A stretch of 64,000 bases of DNA from Diphasiastrum complanatum (taxonomy: Eukaryota; Streptophyta; Lycopodiopsida; Lycopodiales; Lycopodiaceae), in contig CM055098.1 in the NCBI GenBank assembly GCA_029204225.1, positions 14,026,533 through 14,090,532 on the forward strand, in the 5' to 3' direction. The notes beneath the pieces are model-generated. The model saw nothing but the letters and a program-made list of their open reading frames with translations. It made no database searches and was not told the origin of the DNA. Shown one piece after another: positions 51,962 through 63,960 of this stretch. The translations under genes were made by a program, and so were the position numbers. Within the stretch, counting starts at the first letter, position 1; each line of letters starts with the position of its first letter.

Positions 51962-52809
51962 ATGACTTCTCTATCTATAATGGACTTTTGTTCAGGAAAG
52001 GGAAGGTTGTGTGTTGTTAAGAATAAAATTTTTTATGAATGTCATGACTCACCATGCGCTAAACATCCCGACATACATCGTACATTGGATTTGGTACGAA
52101 GGGATTTTTATTGGCCAAAACTCAAGCCCTTTGTAGAATCTTATGTGGTCAAGTGTGACCAATGACAGTTGAATAAAGCTGAACGCCATAAGGCTGGCGG
52201 TTTATTGCATCCACTAGATATCCCTAGTAAGAGATGGGATAGTATTTCCATGGATTTCGTGGTTGGGTTAGCGCAGACGAATAAACAGCATGATGCAATT
52301 TGGTTGTGGTCGACCATCTTACCAAATTGGCTACGTTTATTCTGGTAAAGACCACCACGAAGGCTTCTGATTTAGCTCAAATATTTGTAGAGCCTCTGTT
52401 TAGGCTTTATGGATTACCAAGTGATATTGTGAGCGATCACGATTTGAAGTTCACCGGTCACTTTTGGTCGGCCGTATTCGCTAAACTAGAGACGACACTG
52501 AGCTTGGATTCTTTTGATCATCCTGAGACAGATGGACAGACGGAAAGAACAAATCAGACGATGGAACAAATGATTCGGGCATATGTTTCTAGACGACAAT
52601 CTGATTGAGAAAAGTACCTTCCATTGATCGAGTTTGCCTATAATAGTAGTAAGCATTTGGCTACCGGTTATAGCCCGTTTATGGTTATATACGGTTTTGA
52701 GCCTAGGTCACCCATTGCGGTTGAGACTCGGTCAATCAAGTTTCAGAAAGTAGCAGATTTCCTACATGATATGCAGGAAATGCTATGGATTGCACGTGAA
52801 AATGTCTAG
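51962..52809 (+). pseudogene. Chromovirus integrase
   Basis: The H2C2 domain has ECHDSPCAKHPDIHRTLDLV, and its last Cys is lost to a TGA (CDQ-stop) at 52163-52165. The core has SMDFVVGL (first Asp), IVSDHDLKFTGHFW (second Asp) and ETDGQTERTNQTMEQM (Glu). Stops at about 52606 and a frameshift near 52300 break it. EFAYNSSKHLATGYSPFMV follows. Confidence 0.88.
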
Positions 52810-52825
52810 AGTGCCCAAGATAGGG

Positions 52826-53300
52826 ACATACATTATGCAAATATGAAAAGATCACCGAGAGACTTCCAAGTGGGAGATTGGGTATATTTGAAAATCCCAA
52901 AGGATTCAAGTGTAACGCGTACCGGCAAGCATTATAAGTTGTCCCCTAGATATAGAGGACCGTTTAAGATCTTGAAAAAGATCGGATCCTTAGCTTACCA
53001 ATTGGAACTCCCGGATGGATAACAAGTGCATCCCGTATTTCACGTTAGTCGTCTCAAAAAGAGTCTACGTGAAGGAGAACATCTTGGATCTGGAGATCAG
53101 TTGGACCTGTTGGATGAATCATCGGGTGTATCTCGTCTTGAATCCGAAAAGATCTTGGATACAAGAACTAAACAATTGAGAAATCGTATAGTTATCGAGC
53201 ATCTGGTTTGATGGAGGGGATGTATAGACGATGACGATTCTTGGGAACAAGAAGGAAGCTTAAGGAGGGGCTTTCCCAGTTTTAAGTTCTGAGGACATAA
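52826..53300 (+). pseudogene. Integrase C-terminus and chromodomain-like tail
   Basis: It contains FQVGDWVYLKIP, YRGPFKIL, HPVFHVSRLKKSL, then EKILDTRTKQLRNRIV, and after a TGA a segment with WRG and DDDDSWEQE. That is the chromodomain pattern (LVxWxG...SWE), which places the element among chromoviruses. Confidence 0.8.
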
Positions 53301-53305
53301 CTTGA

Positions 53306-53320
53306 ATAAGGGGGGAAGAA
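53306..53320 (+). other. Polypurine tract of the chromovirus
   Basis: ATAAGGGGGGAAGAA lies directly before the 3' LTR. Confidence 0.85.
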
Positions 53321-53808
53321 TGGCATGCCCATGACTGGTCAGCGTTTCCACGCTAGGGACCGGTAGCCAACAACCCGTAAGTTAATTGTGACTATAAGGG
53401 AATTGGGGCCCTTATGTGTATATGGTCATAATTAATGGTTGTAGGCCTAAACACATGGTGGTGGAGTTGGTATGGGTCTATCAATGAGTCATTAGGGAAC
53501 TGGATGACGTGGCCCAGATAGGCTACAGAGGTGTCCAGTGAGGTGTCACAGTGCACTACTAGTGGTGCATGGGCCTTGGAGGGTATAAGTATACCTGCTG
53601 GGCTCTCACTAGTGTATGCTTGATTTGTGATGAGTAGCTACATGATGCTGGTGTGACTCCTCTTTCCATGACTCTGATTGATCCATAGCTTGGGGGCTAG
53701 ATCCGTACGATCTAGGTTTGGTTGGGTTGGTTTAACCTCCAATGGTTCCCATGTGTTGTTGCTTTGTATGGTATGCTTAGACTAGAATCCTGTTGTGAGG
53801 ACTTTATA
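53321..53808 (+). repeat. Chromovirus 3' LTR (488 bp)
   Basis: It starts TGGCATGCCCATGAC and ends GGACTTTATA, and aligns along its whole length with the 5' LTR. Confidence 0.92.
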
Positions 53809-53813
53809 CAAAG

Positions 53814-54184
53814 AATATCCATTTTGACCAAAAAAATCAATACACCATGTCCAAAAAAATTAAAATTTCTAATAAAACCTAAAAAAATTGAAAATGTTCA
53901 CGTGAACAAAATACACAAAATATTTATTGTTTTTTAATAGTCTAAATTGACTTTTACAAAAAATAACTCGCATAATACATTTGATGCTATTATGCTAAAT
54001 CCATAAAATTTGAAAACACTAAAAATATGTTTTGCATTGTTTTTTTACAATTCAAATTCCAAGGAATTCCCACTAACTCCTCTCAACTCAATGCTTGAAA
54101 TATTATCAAAACTCTCATTTTCAGCTGATGAAGTTGACGACTCCCCACCCCTCCTTGTTGTAGAAGGGGCGGAAAAATTATGAC
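53814..54184. other. AT-rich spacer
   Basis: Sequence that flanked the chromovirus before insertion, continuous with 46.3-46.78 kb. No gene was seen. Confidence 0.5.
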
Positions 54185-54415
54185 ACATGACTAGACACAT
54201 CTACAACCTAACTGAGCCACGTTATACAGTTTTCCTAAGACTCACTAATAGACCCATAAAAATCCACCATCTTAAGTTTAGGCTTCCAACCATTAAGTAT
54301 GACCATATGCACATGAGAGCCCCAAACCCCTCATAATCATATTAAATTATGGATTGAAGTAGGTTTACTGACCTCCTACCGAGATAATAATCAGAGATCA
54401 GTTATGGCCATGACA
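54185..54415 (-). repeat. Old partial LTR of the same chromovirus family, inverted
   Basis: The minus strand reads TGTCATGGCCATAACTG and stays recognisably similar to the 46.8/53.3-kb LTRs ('atatggtcatacttaatggttg', 'gtgtctagtcatgtgtca' types) for about 230 bp. A decayed PPT (ATAAGAGTGAAAAA) precedes it at 54416-54430. Confidence 0.75.
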
Positions 54416-54430
54416 TTTTTTCACTCTTAT

Positions 54431-55230
54431 TCAAGTTCTAACCTCAGATTTAAAGTTAGGAAAGTTTATTTTCAGATTACTTTCTTGTTTCCAAGAATCA
54501 TCATCGTCTGTATGACCCTTCCATAGAACCAGATGCTCGGTAGCTATATGATTTTTCAATCATTTAGTTCTAATATCCAAGATCTTTTCGGATTTAAATA
54601 AAGTCACTCCCGATGATTCATCCAATAGGTTGAATCGATCTCCAGAACCAAGATGTTCTTCTTTATGTAAACTTTTTTTCATGTGAAAAATTGGGTGCAC
54701 ATGAGTTCCTTTCAAAAAGTCCAATTGGTAAGCCAAGGATTCGATCTTTTTCACGATTTGATATGGTCTCCTATATCTATTGGACAATTTGTAATGCTTC
54801 CCAGTACGCATTACGTTAGAATCCTCTGGAATTCGTAAATACACCCAATCTCCCACTTGAAAGTTTTGAGGCAATCTTTTCAAATTAGCATAATATTTGT
54901 CCCTATCTTGGGCACTTTGGACATTCTCATGTGCTATCTATAGCATTTTTTGCATGTTGTGCAAGAAATCCGCCACTTTTTAAAACTTGATCAAGTGAGT
55001 CTTAACGGCTATGAGTGATCTAGGTTCAAAACTGTGCATAAGCATGAACGAGCTATAACCGGTAGTCGAATGCTTACTACTATTATAGGCAAACTCAATC
55101 AAGGACATATACTTCTCCCAATAAGATTGTTGTCGAGAAACATATGCTCAAAGCATTTGTTTCATAAGCTTAGATCGTGCAAAAATTGCATTTTTGGACT
55201 CCTTCAACAAGCAAAACTTCAACATAATGG
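54431..55230 (-). mobile_element. Old inverted chromovirus fragment: integrase end and chromodomain region
   Basis: Minus-strand frames show EFAYNSSKHSTTGYS, then FQVGDWVYLRIPEDSNVM, HVHPIFHMKKSLHKEEHLGS and LLDESSGV, EKILDIRTK. These are clearly homologous to 52.6-53.2 kb but more diverged. The fragment is cut in the integrase core near 55200. Confidence 0.8.
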
Positions 55231-55472
55231 TGCCTAAGCCTCACACAACCAAATTGGATGCATGATGGCTCAAATAAGAGGCAATCCATCATATCTTTCA
55301 GTTTGCAAAAATATCCAATAGGTTCATACCACCATTTGAGAGTTATTCAAGCAAAAATCCACAAAAAATACACCATTTTTGACTTTTTTGAGACCCTTAA
55401 TGGCGTCCAATCCTAACCAAACTTCATGAAAGCCTTATGAAAACATCATTACACCTGTCTGACTAGATCTTA

Positions 55473-56055
55473 TTGCATGCACCCAAACGGACACCTGTGG
55501 AGAAAAACCACCCAACCAACAGAAAATGGCTAGTCAATACCCTAACCACTTCACCCCCATGGAGAAGACATATGGATCCAACAAGATTTGGGATGCACCA
55601 AATTCAAGATCAATCTCCACCAAAGCCACCAAAAGTGATTATTTTGAAGGATGGTAAACCTACAACAGCCATGACAAAGAAGAGCAATGGAAAAGAGAAG
55701 ATGGATCCAATTCTTGATAAGGATGATTCCTTGAGTCACAAATTAATGAAGGCAAAATCCTCAAAGGCCAAGAAATTGACTTCCAAGAGTAAAACCAAGA
55801 TCAACCCACTAGAGCAAGAAAAAGAGTATGAACTACAATATTATATGCCTGAATGATGCCAAAAGCTCATAGGGAACCTGAAGAAAGCATTCCGAAGAAG
55901 CATGAAGTTTATGATGGACCAGCTCACACACAACCAATGAATCTAGTTAAACCAAGAGAGAAAGAGAAGATAGTCCATGTGGGATCACAATTATCTTCCA
56001 CCCAATTCAAAGATTTTTTTGCTTGGTCCTACAAAGATTTGAAGGGCATCCCCAC
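55473..56055 (+). mobile_element. Left part of a split plus-strand gypsy element
   Basis: Plus-strand frames 55473-55856 and, one frame over, 55853-56055 encode a Lys-rich linker. They then read FKDFFAWSYKDLKGIPT, the segment that precedes RT in Tat/Athila-like gypsy elements. The coding sequence stops abruptly at 56055, where the minus-strand element begins, and resumes at 61626. Confidence 0.7.
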
Positions 56056-56123
56056 TGTTGGAAGTAAATCTGATTTGCAAATGTTTGGCTAGATCTACTC
56101 ATGATGTGGTGTAGTATAGAGAG
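56056..56123 (-). repeat. Remnant of the 3' LTR (last 68 bp)
   Basis: This is near-identical to 60799-60867, the end of the 5' LTR, including GATGTGGTGTAGTATAGAGA. Homology stops at 56123 where RT sequence begins. Confidence 0.85.
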
Positions 56124-56751
56124 GGCACAATACCATGTGTTACCCAGGTCTGGCATTTTTCAGGATTAAGGGAGATGTCGAAGCATGGGCATTGGATAAA
56201 AAAAAATTTGAGCACAGAAAAATGGCGTGTTTCTTCTGAATGTGCACCTAAATCGTCCAAGTAAACCTCTAGGGTATCGCCCATCTGCTGAGAAAAAGTA
56301 GCTTGCATAACACGTTGGAAGGTGCTAGGGGCATTGCAGAGACCAAAAGGCATGACTTTCCAGCAGAAGGTTCCCCATTCTGTGGCAAAAGCGGTTTATG
56401 TTGATCTTCTTCAGCAATTTGGATCATATTGTATCCGCTAAAGCCATCTAAGAAGGAGTAAGCCTCATCTCTTGCTAGATTTTCTAAGATGGATTCTCCA
56501 AAAGGTAATGGAAAATGATTACGTTCGGTGACGACGTTAAGTTTCTTATAGTCGACACAGATTTGGAGTTTTCTATTTTTCTTGGGAATGATGACAATTG
56601 GGGAGACCCACTCAGTATGCTCGATTTCATAGATAAATCCCGCATCTAAGAGGCATTGTAATTCTTCTTTGATCTTGGCCTTATAGATTGGATTGCATCT
56701 GTATAAATGACTAGCAGTTGGCACCCGGTTTAAGCGGAATACGATGCACAA
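56124..56751 (-). pseudogene. Reverse transcriptase part of the nested element
   Basis: It reads LLDAGFIYEIEHTEWVSPIV, KLQICVDYKKLNVVTERNHF, FLDGFSGYNMIQIAEEDQHK, then in another frame MPFGLCNAPSTFQRVMQATF and LEVYLDDLGAHSEE, ending CQTWVTHGIV at the deletion junction. The motifs fit Tat/Athila-like gypsy RT. Confidence 0.85.
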
Positions 56752-57113
56752 CTACTTGGGTTGAGACGCCTTTCATGTCTTTATAGGTTCACACAAAGAC
56801 ATGTCTATATTTTCGCAGGAGCTTTTCAAGCCATCTGCGTTGTTCGCGATTGAGATAGCTCCGATGTGGACAATATATTCATTGGTTTCATTTGGCTCAC
56901 TCATAGAAAGGGTGATAGTTCGTGCAAGGCCTTCATAGGACGAATTACCATTTGGCTCACGTTGAGCTTGTGGTAATTGGATTGTGACATCCTCGATCGT
57001 ATAGTCCTTAAAGTATGCAGGGACATCATGGGCTGGAGATTCGAGGGGGACCTTGCCTTTCACCTGACAAGATGGTGATTGGGGTAGGAACAGAGGCAAT
57101 CTCAGGAACTTAC

Positions 57114-57963
57114 CTAATAGTTGTGAGGTAGCCAGGTGGTTGAATTTGAAGCGGTTTTTTCATCTTTTCTTTCATAGCATAGCCACGTGGTTGAGGCTTT
57201 GGCTATGGGGATGTGTGGATGAGGAACGGGTGGTACGTTATGGAGGATCTCGTCATCAATTTGAAAGATGGTCTCCTCCTCGCAGAGATCCCATGGATAG
57301 TCTGGGCATTTGGCACGGTAGAATTTTGTATCAGGCTTTTCAACTGTAAACTTGGCAATTGGTTCCACCTTGGAAGCATGTTGCGGATGGGCCCTAAGTG
57401 GAAGTGCCTCCATGTAATTGAAGATCTGAATATCAAAAATGTCCAAATCTTCTGGGCAATTCTGAATTCGTAAGACATTCTCATCATCGACGAATAAATC
57501 TTCTGATTCATTAGTAGGTAGCCATGCAATATTTAGTAACTCATCATTGTGTGGAAGGATATCAATAAAATTGATATTGATAATAGGTGTATCAAGATCA
57601 GGTAATTGGTCGTGATCGATCGAGAGTAAAAAGGGACAATCATCCTGATGCTGAGCATAGTAATCGGCATTCACACAATCAATGGTAGCTAAACCGTGAC
57701 TCCATTTCATGATATCAGTAGATTTACATAATGACCTTTTTCGTGGCTGGATTGGTATGGTTCAAACAATGAGTTGGTGGTCGATGACCCTTCGTCATGG
57801 ATGCGTACAGGTTTAAGTTTGCCCGTTGAATCAATGGTGACAAAATTGTCACGATTTCCAAAAGTGACTTGACTTTTGCTCCAGTCATGAACAACTCTTG
57901 CATAAATGAGCCACGGACGACCAAGTAGTAATTCATATGAATAGGCATTATTGGTAATATCAA
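57114..57963 (-). pseudogene. Linker region between protease and RT
   Basis: Two open stretches (57963-57724 and 57710-57114), the longer with 198 codons, acidic and Pro-rich, with no catalytic motif recognised. A further stretch at 57099-56773 leads to RT. Such long linkers are common in Tat/Athila relatives. Confidence 0.55.
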
Positions 57964-58050
57964 GTACTACTAGATCGGACCTCCTAGTTTGATCAGCACT
58001 TGTGGAAGGAAACCGGTAGGTCAGACCACACTTTGATCAGCCATCCTAAG

Positions 58051-58239
58051 CTAACAAGTGGGTTTGGCAAACTTGTCTCTCAGATTCCATTCTAGCATGA
58101 GTGATGTGGAAATGATATTGACACCGGAGCCACCATCGAGAATCGCTAAAACTTCACGTGATTGGTGATGGGTAGCTGGGATTTTGATGTTGCCTCGTTC
58201 TTTGAGTGGATTGATTAGGTGTAAGGGCATTTCAGGCAA
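58051..58239 (-). pseudogene. Aspartic protease segment of the nested element
   Basis: The active-site region reads AILDGGSGVNIISTSLM. It has the retropepsin shape but D-G-G in place of D-S/T-G. Whether this is a family variant or a lesion cannot be told here. Confidence 0.7.
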
Positions 58240-58590
58240 CTCATCAGGTCTGGTGGTGTCATTGGACTGGATCTGGTGTTTCCATTTGCCAGCATGCTTC
58301 CAGAGAACATGGAAAGGAAGAGTGACATCAGCTTGCAGTAAATCTCTCCAGATTTTGGTACCTTCAAGGGTTTTGCTTTCAAAAGGCTTGTAAGTTACTT
58401 CATGGGAGGTGGAAGATTGTTGGTCGGCATTGCGGATTTGCTGGCGATACTGATGATGTAGCCGAATTTCTTCATATGGGTGAAGATAAACTATCGGGGT
58501 CTAATCTTCACTTGGAGAGACAACATGCTGTTGAGTTTTGCTGGGTGCAAGTGGAGGGGCTTGGCGTTGGATTTGTGTCTGAGTCAAGAC

Positions 58591-59982
58591 TCAAGCAGGA
58601 TGAGTTTCAACTGGTAAAGTTTCTACTTGCACTGAACAGATAGGAGCAGCAGGTTTGGATCGGGATGGGCAGTCCTTCACGTGATGTTCAATACCCCAGT
58701 TTTCACAAGCTGGAGAAAAACGGAGTTTATCGGGGCAGCGAATACTAGGATGCTTACCTGCACAGATAAAACATCCTCGTATTGTAGGGAGTTGATGTGC
58801 AGCAAAGACAGCTTGGTTTGGATTGTAAGCTTGGGCATAGGGATTCCCTGCTTGAGCATTAGAGTCATATGTATAATAAACAACCGTTTCAGTAGAGTAT
58901 TGCGGTTGAGTATTGTCTTCCACATAGTAGGTTGCCGGATCGATGGTATTCGGATCAAGATAATGGACAGGTTGTTGTGGGGTAGGTTGATTAACGACAA
59001 ACTCTTGACATGGTGGTTGGTACTGATTTGTGCAGTTGGTTGTGGTTGGTAGACCCCTGGTCATGGTATAGGATGTTGTGGAGGGTAGGGGCAGTATGCT
59101 TGATAGATGGTGGATTTGGTTGCTGCTGGAAAATGGTTTTGCAGTTGAGGGCATTCATTAGCAGTATGACGCTGTGAGTAGATTGGACACCAGACATTTT
59201 CTCTTGCTATAAATGATTCCTCAGCAATCTGTTTCATGGCGGTTTGAAAGTCGGCAGTGAGCTTATCCATATGAGATTGTTGAGCTTTTTGCCAAGTTTC
59301 CATTTGATGTAGAAGTTCAGAAGATTGGGCGACATTGTCAGACTTCAGATGATTAGAATGGTCCGGATTCTTAGATTTCTTTTCACGATGGTCAAAGTCA
59401 TCGTCGGAACCTTCATCTTCCTCACGGATAGCATCAGTCATCACATCTTTAAGTTGATCATAAAGGTCAACTGGTTTGAGTTCACGACGGATGTTTTTAG
59501 GCAATCCAACCAAGAACAGTTTTATGGCCATATATTCGGTGATATTTTCATCAACACATTCTATCTACTTGGAGACGTTTAAAACGCTCAATGTAGTTTC
59601 GAACAGACTCTTCGTGATGCATCTTGATATGGGTAATTTGGATGAATGGGCTCTGAGTCAGTTTGAATGGTTTGAAATGCTTGATGAGAGCGTCCTTGAG
59701 GGTGGTCCAAGAAACAAGATCAGGAGCTTCGAGATTAAGATACCACTCCTTGGCTGTTCCATAGAGTACCATGAGAAATAGGCGAAGCTTTTCAGTTTCT
59801 GAGGTATCTCCATAAAAATGGCATGCATTATCAAAGTTTTGGAGAAATCGGACTGGGTCAGATTCTCCATCGTACTTTGGTGCATCGATACATGGAATTC
59901 TGCATTCTAGTCGTGGAGGAGCCAGATTAGAAGATTCAACACAGTCACGAGACATGATGCAGAGTGTGGAGGAGAGTAACAA
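58591..59982 (-). pseudogene. Gag of the nested element with zinc fingers
   Basis: The capsid region (59982-59551) has YDGESDPVRFLQNFDNACHF, LRLFLMVLYGTAKEWYLNL and SVRNYIERFKRLQ. One frameshift leads to 59531-59061 (TEYMAIKLFLVGLP and a highly acidic run), and another to 59154-58591. A knuckle-like CFICAGKHPSIRC has one residue fewer than CX2CX4HX4C, and a second, CENWGIEHHVKDC, has Trp for a Cys. Confidence 0.82.
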
Positions 59983-60779
59983 TACATATGATCAGGTCAG
60001 TACTATACTTGGCAAAAAAAGGACAGTTTGCTTGTAGAATGGAGAGTGTAGGACAAAACAACTGGTCTTTCTGGCTGTAATAGAATTTGCGGATAGGCTG
60101 AGAAATCGTGGAGAGGCAGATAAATTGAACTGTGAGACTCGCAAATTCTGACAAGGAGTGTTGTCTGTCAGAATATTGATTTTTTTATATTTCTGGAAAA
60201 AAAAATTGTACTGTTAGAGTTCGCGGGTGGAACAGAGAACTCGTGCTCATTGAGGACGATTTCGTAGGCTAGATGGCGATTTTTGATATAGAGGTTTTAT
60301 TGACAGATAGGGAATATGAAAAAAAAAATGACTTTCTGATAGAAAATAGGCAAAATCTCTAAGATAGATTTCGCAGAGCTACTGGAGGACTGATCTTGAG
60401 ATCTAGCCTCAGTGAAGCCGGCGAATTCTAGGACAAAGATTTGGGTGAGAAATAAGGGATTTTGACAGTATATCAGACAGTTTTATCAGACAGTGGTCAG
60501 AATTCGTGGAGGTGATAAAATGAAAGATCAGGGTCTGTTAGGGATGCAGACAGACTGGCGAATTCTGATATACCTGTTTGGTTCGAAAAAAAGTCACTTG
60601 GGTCACTTCTTTTCAAAGAAAATGCCCAAGTTGATTCTTTTGTTGCTTCTCCCCAGCATGTAGGACCTGGAGAGAAGACTCGTGTTGTGGTTGGAAGATA
60701 GAAGACAGACAAACAAGCAAACACACAACACGGAGGCAAAAAAACAACAGAGAAAGAAGCTAGGTAAAAAAATGCTTAA
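59983..60779 (-). other. Leader of the nested element
   Basis: Untranslated-type sequence between the primer site and gag. Four or more imperfect copies of a motif containing 'gaattc(t/g)...ga(c/t)ag' occur in 60120-60570. No gene was seen. Confidence 0.5.
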
Positions 60780-60797
60780 AAAGTGACAACGACGCCA
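60780..60797 (-). other. Primer-binding site, tRNA-Asp type (mutated)
   Basis: TGGCGTCGTTGTCACTT, against TGGCGCCGTTGCC for tRNA-Asp, which many Tat/Athila-type elements use. It lies one base after the LTR end. Confidence 0.65.
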
Positions 60798-60798
60798 A

Positions 60799-61620
60799 TG
60801 TTGGAAGTAAATCTGATTTGTGAATGTTTGGCTAGATCTACTCACGATGTGGTGTAGTATAGAGAGGATCGTCCACTTTCTAATATTCTACCAAGTTTCA
60901 AACGGAGTGCAAAAATAGAAAACAATGATGAAAGCACTAAGGCTTACCCAACTAGTGCTCGAAATAGAAATGAAACTAACTAGGATGACAAAATACAAAA
61001 CCTTACTAAGGCTTACCCAACTAGCAAGGTGATTAAACTAAATCCTAGATTAACACCCAAAGGGAGTTAGAATGGAAGATTGCGGCTAACTAATAATCAA
61101 TCAACAAAATACATGCCACAATACAAACCAATGAGAAGGAGGCAAGAGGAGGCCCGAGCACCTTCCCTCAAGCTATGCACCTTCCCAAAGGGAACACAAA
61201 TGAAATAGAGAGATAATCTCAAAAATAGAGAACTTGATAGCTTAATCTCAAAAGTGTTATTTACTAGGCAAATACCTCTCCTTTTATGGCAAGGAGGGTC
61301 TTCCATAAGTATCCACTAACTTATGGGACTAATCTATTTCTAGCCTTTCTAGAACATCTAACTTAGGATTTAGAACTTCAAAGTTTCTTAACTTAGGAAA
61401 ACTTAAGACAAATTATTTCTATTCTTAAGTTTCCTAAGTCTAAGTTCTAAATCTAAGTTTAAGATATTTTATTATTTTTTAAGCTTCTACTCATGGGCTT
61501 ACAAACACATGCCATGGCGGAAGTTTATTAACATACACTCGTACGTAGGCTTACAAAACACATGCCACGGAGTTTTATTTCTCTTTTTTATTTTTTTCTG
61601 TGTTAGCACAGATGCTAACA
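60799..61620 (-). repeat. 5' LTR of the nested element (822 bp)
   Basis: On the minus strand it starts TGTTAGCATC and ends ACTTCCAACA, with TGTT/AACA inverted ends. Its final 68 bp recur at 56056-56123. Confidence 0.8.
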
Positions 61621-61625
61621 CTCAC

Positions 61626-63960
61626 TTTGGTTGTACAACATATTATTCCATTGGTACTAGATGTTATACTAAAAGTGAGCCTATTTTATCATTGTAATCC
61701 AAATTACACTGAGTTGATATAAAAAGAATCATAAAAAGCATTGGATGCTAATTTCATTTATGAAATCGAGCATACGGAATGAGTATCACCTATTGTAATC
61801 ATTCCAAAGAAGAATAGCAGGATGTGCATCTACGTGAATTTGAAGGCCTTGAATGTAATTACTACATAGACCCATCAATTTTCTTTACCATTCATTGAGA
61901 GCATACTGGATTGCATTGTTGGTGCCAAAGTGTATAGCTTTATGGATGGATTCAATGGGTACAATTAGGTAAAGATCATACCTGACGATCAACACAAGAT
62001 AGCATTTGCCACTTAACGAAGAACGTATGCATGTAAAGTGACGCCATTTGGGTTATGTAATGCTCCTAGTGTTTTTCAACACATCATGCAATTTGCTTTC
62101 AAAAGTTTTTGGAAATTTATTTCGATGATCTTTGTGTCCATGGGATGGAGGAAGACCATTTAAGTTAGCTTGAAAGTTTTTTTGCTCAGTCTCATAAACT
62201 TCGAATATCTTTGAACCCAGAAAAGCGTCAAATATGGGCTACACATGGCTTGGTATTGGGACATGTGATTTCATGACATGGCATAGCTACAGATCTCCCT
62301 TATATTAGAATTATTATAGATCTTCCACCACCTTGCACCATAAGAGAAGTTTATATTTCTATGGGCCATGTAGATTATTACCTAATTTTTATTCTATTTT
62401 CACAAATTTGGCATGCCCAATTCATAAACTTACCATAATTTCCATATAGACACAAAATGCATTAGAGTCATTTCGAAAGTTGAATTAATATCAACACCAA
62501 TTTTGCGAGCATCAAATTGGACGATCAAATTCTATGTTTATACTAGTGCATCAAAATACCTATTAAGGAAGTGTTAACTCAACTAGAAAAGAATGTTTGA
62601 TCAAGTTTTCTAGCCATCAGTTATTCCACCATGGAGAGAGAAGCCTCGACAATGGTTTTTTAAGTTAAGAAGGTTACACATTATTTGACGGCTACACATT
62701 TTGCCTTCTATATAGATTGTCAGCCTTTGTTGTATTTAGTGGACAAAACTTGCAATACAAGCCGAATCACAAGATGGTTAATCTTGTTATTAGAATTTGA
62801 TTTCCAAGTGGTAGTGTGAAATGAAGGATCATGTATCAAGGATTAAATCAGCACCTGAGAACACCGAAGTAGATGATGATCTTTTAGATGCAACATTGTT
62901 GTATGTGGAAGTGGTACTTGAATGGGCAGATGATATTGTTAATTATCTTATGCATAGACAACCAGGTGGATCATTGACCAAACTACTACAAGGCAAGTTG
63001 ATTTATAGACATGTCTACATATCAGTTCATAACAGGGCAATTGTATCGATGGGGAGATGATAATATTCTATGAAGATGAGTTTTGCCACATGAATCACCA
63101 TATATTATTATGTTATCTGATGATGCAGTGGGTGGAAGTCATTTTGCAACTGATATCACCTTTCCAACTGATTTATGGCCATGATGCTATTATGCCAATT
63201 GATTTTCTTCTACCATGTCTACCAATTGCGGCAACGGAATATTTGGGTGAACCAAAGTCATTACAATTGTATTATGAAGCTTTACATAAATTATGTGAAA
63301 CAAGATTGATGGCAGTTCATGTGTTAGCAACATAGAAGTCCTAATGGAAAGCTTGGCATGATAGAACATTGCATAAGAAGAAACTAAAGAATGATGACAT
63401 GGTGTTGATGTATAAAACGAAGCTGATCAAAGGAAAGCTGAAGTTCATGGGAGAAGGACCATATAGTGTCAAAGACATTATGTCCTATGGAGCAATAATT
63501 TTGAAACACCTGGATGGAACATGAGTTGATACTCCAATCAGTATATTCTACTTACCTTGAGATCTACAAGCATTATTTTGTACCAAAAGACCAATAAATA
63601 GTGATTTGCAAGGGTTCAACTCTATGAATTTTTGGGAACCTTCACAGAGCATCAAGATGTCATTATGAACCGACCTAACAGATGGAATTTGAGCATCAAA
63701 ATGACTTGGGCGAGGGTTGAAACCATGTGAAAAGTCATTAAATGCAATACCTGTGCGAGGGTTGTTATTTGGCAAAGGCAACATTCGCAGCACCTATAGG
63801 ACCTTCGTTGAGCTTTGTTAATCGATTCTCTAGTGTCGAGCCAAGCTGAAGACATAAGTTATCTCTCACCCATGGCCGAGGAGGTCTCAAAAGGAAGAGA
63901 GCAGAAGAAGCTGAGAGCCGAGCATGAGAGCCAAGGAAATACTAGCTAGGAAGATAGTGA
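61626..63960 (+). mobile_element. Right part of the split plus-strand gypsy element
   Basis: It resumes exactly in the frame left at 56055 with LVVQHIIPL, then ANFIYEIEHTE-stop-VSPIVIIPKKN (RT start), SFMDGFNGYN and TPFGLCNAPSVFQHIM. An RNase H piece follows at about 62630-62815 (YIDCQPLLYLVDKTCNTSRI). An integrase end lies at 63150-63540 (SPFQLIYGHDAIMPIDFL, WHDRTLHKKKL, MGEGPYSVKDI). Stops are frequent. The H2C2 and DDE core are not recognisable, and no 3' LTR was found before the window ends. Confidence 0.75.

Larger units (their letters stand above)
56056..61620 (-). mobile_element. Nested minus-strand Ty3/gypsy element, internally deleted
   Basis: A 5565-bp insertion. Its LTR ends are TGTTAGCATC (at 61620) and TTCCAACA (at 56056 and 60799). 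The flanks CCCAC (56051-56055) and CTCAC (61621-61625) form a 5-bp target duplication with one mismatch. It holds a 5' LTR, a tRNA-Asp-type primer site, gag, zinc fingers, protease, a linker and the first part of RT. RT is then fused to the last 68 bp of the 3' LTR, so RNase H, integrase and most of the 3' LTR are gone. Confidence 0.85.
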
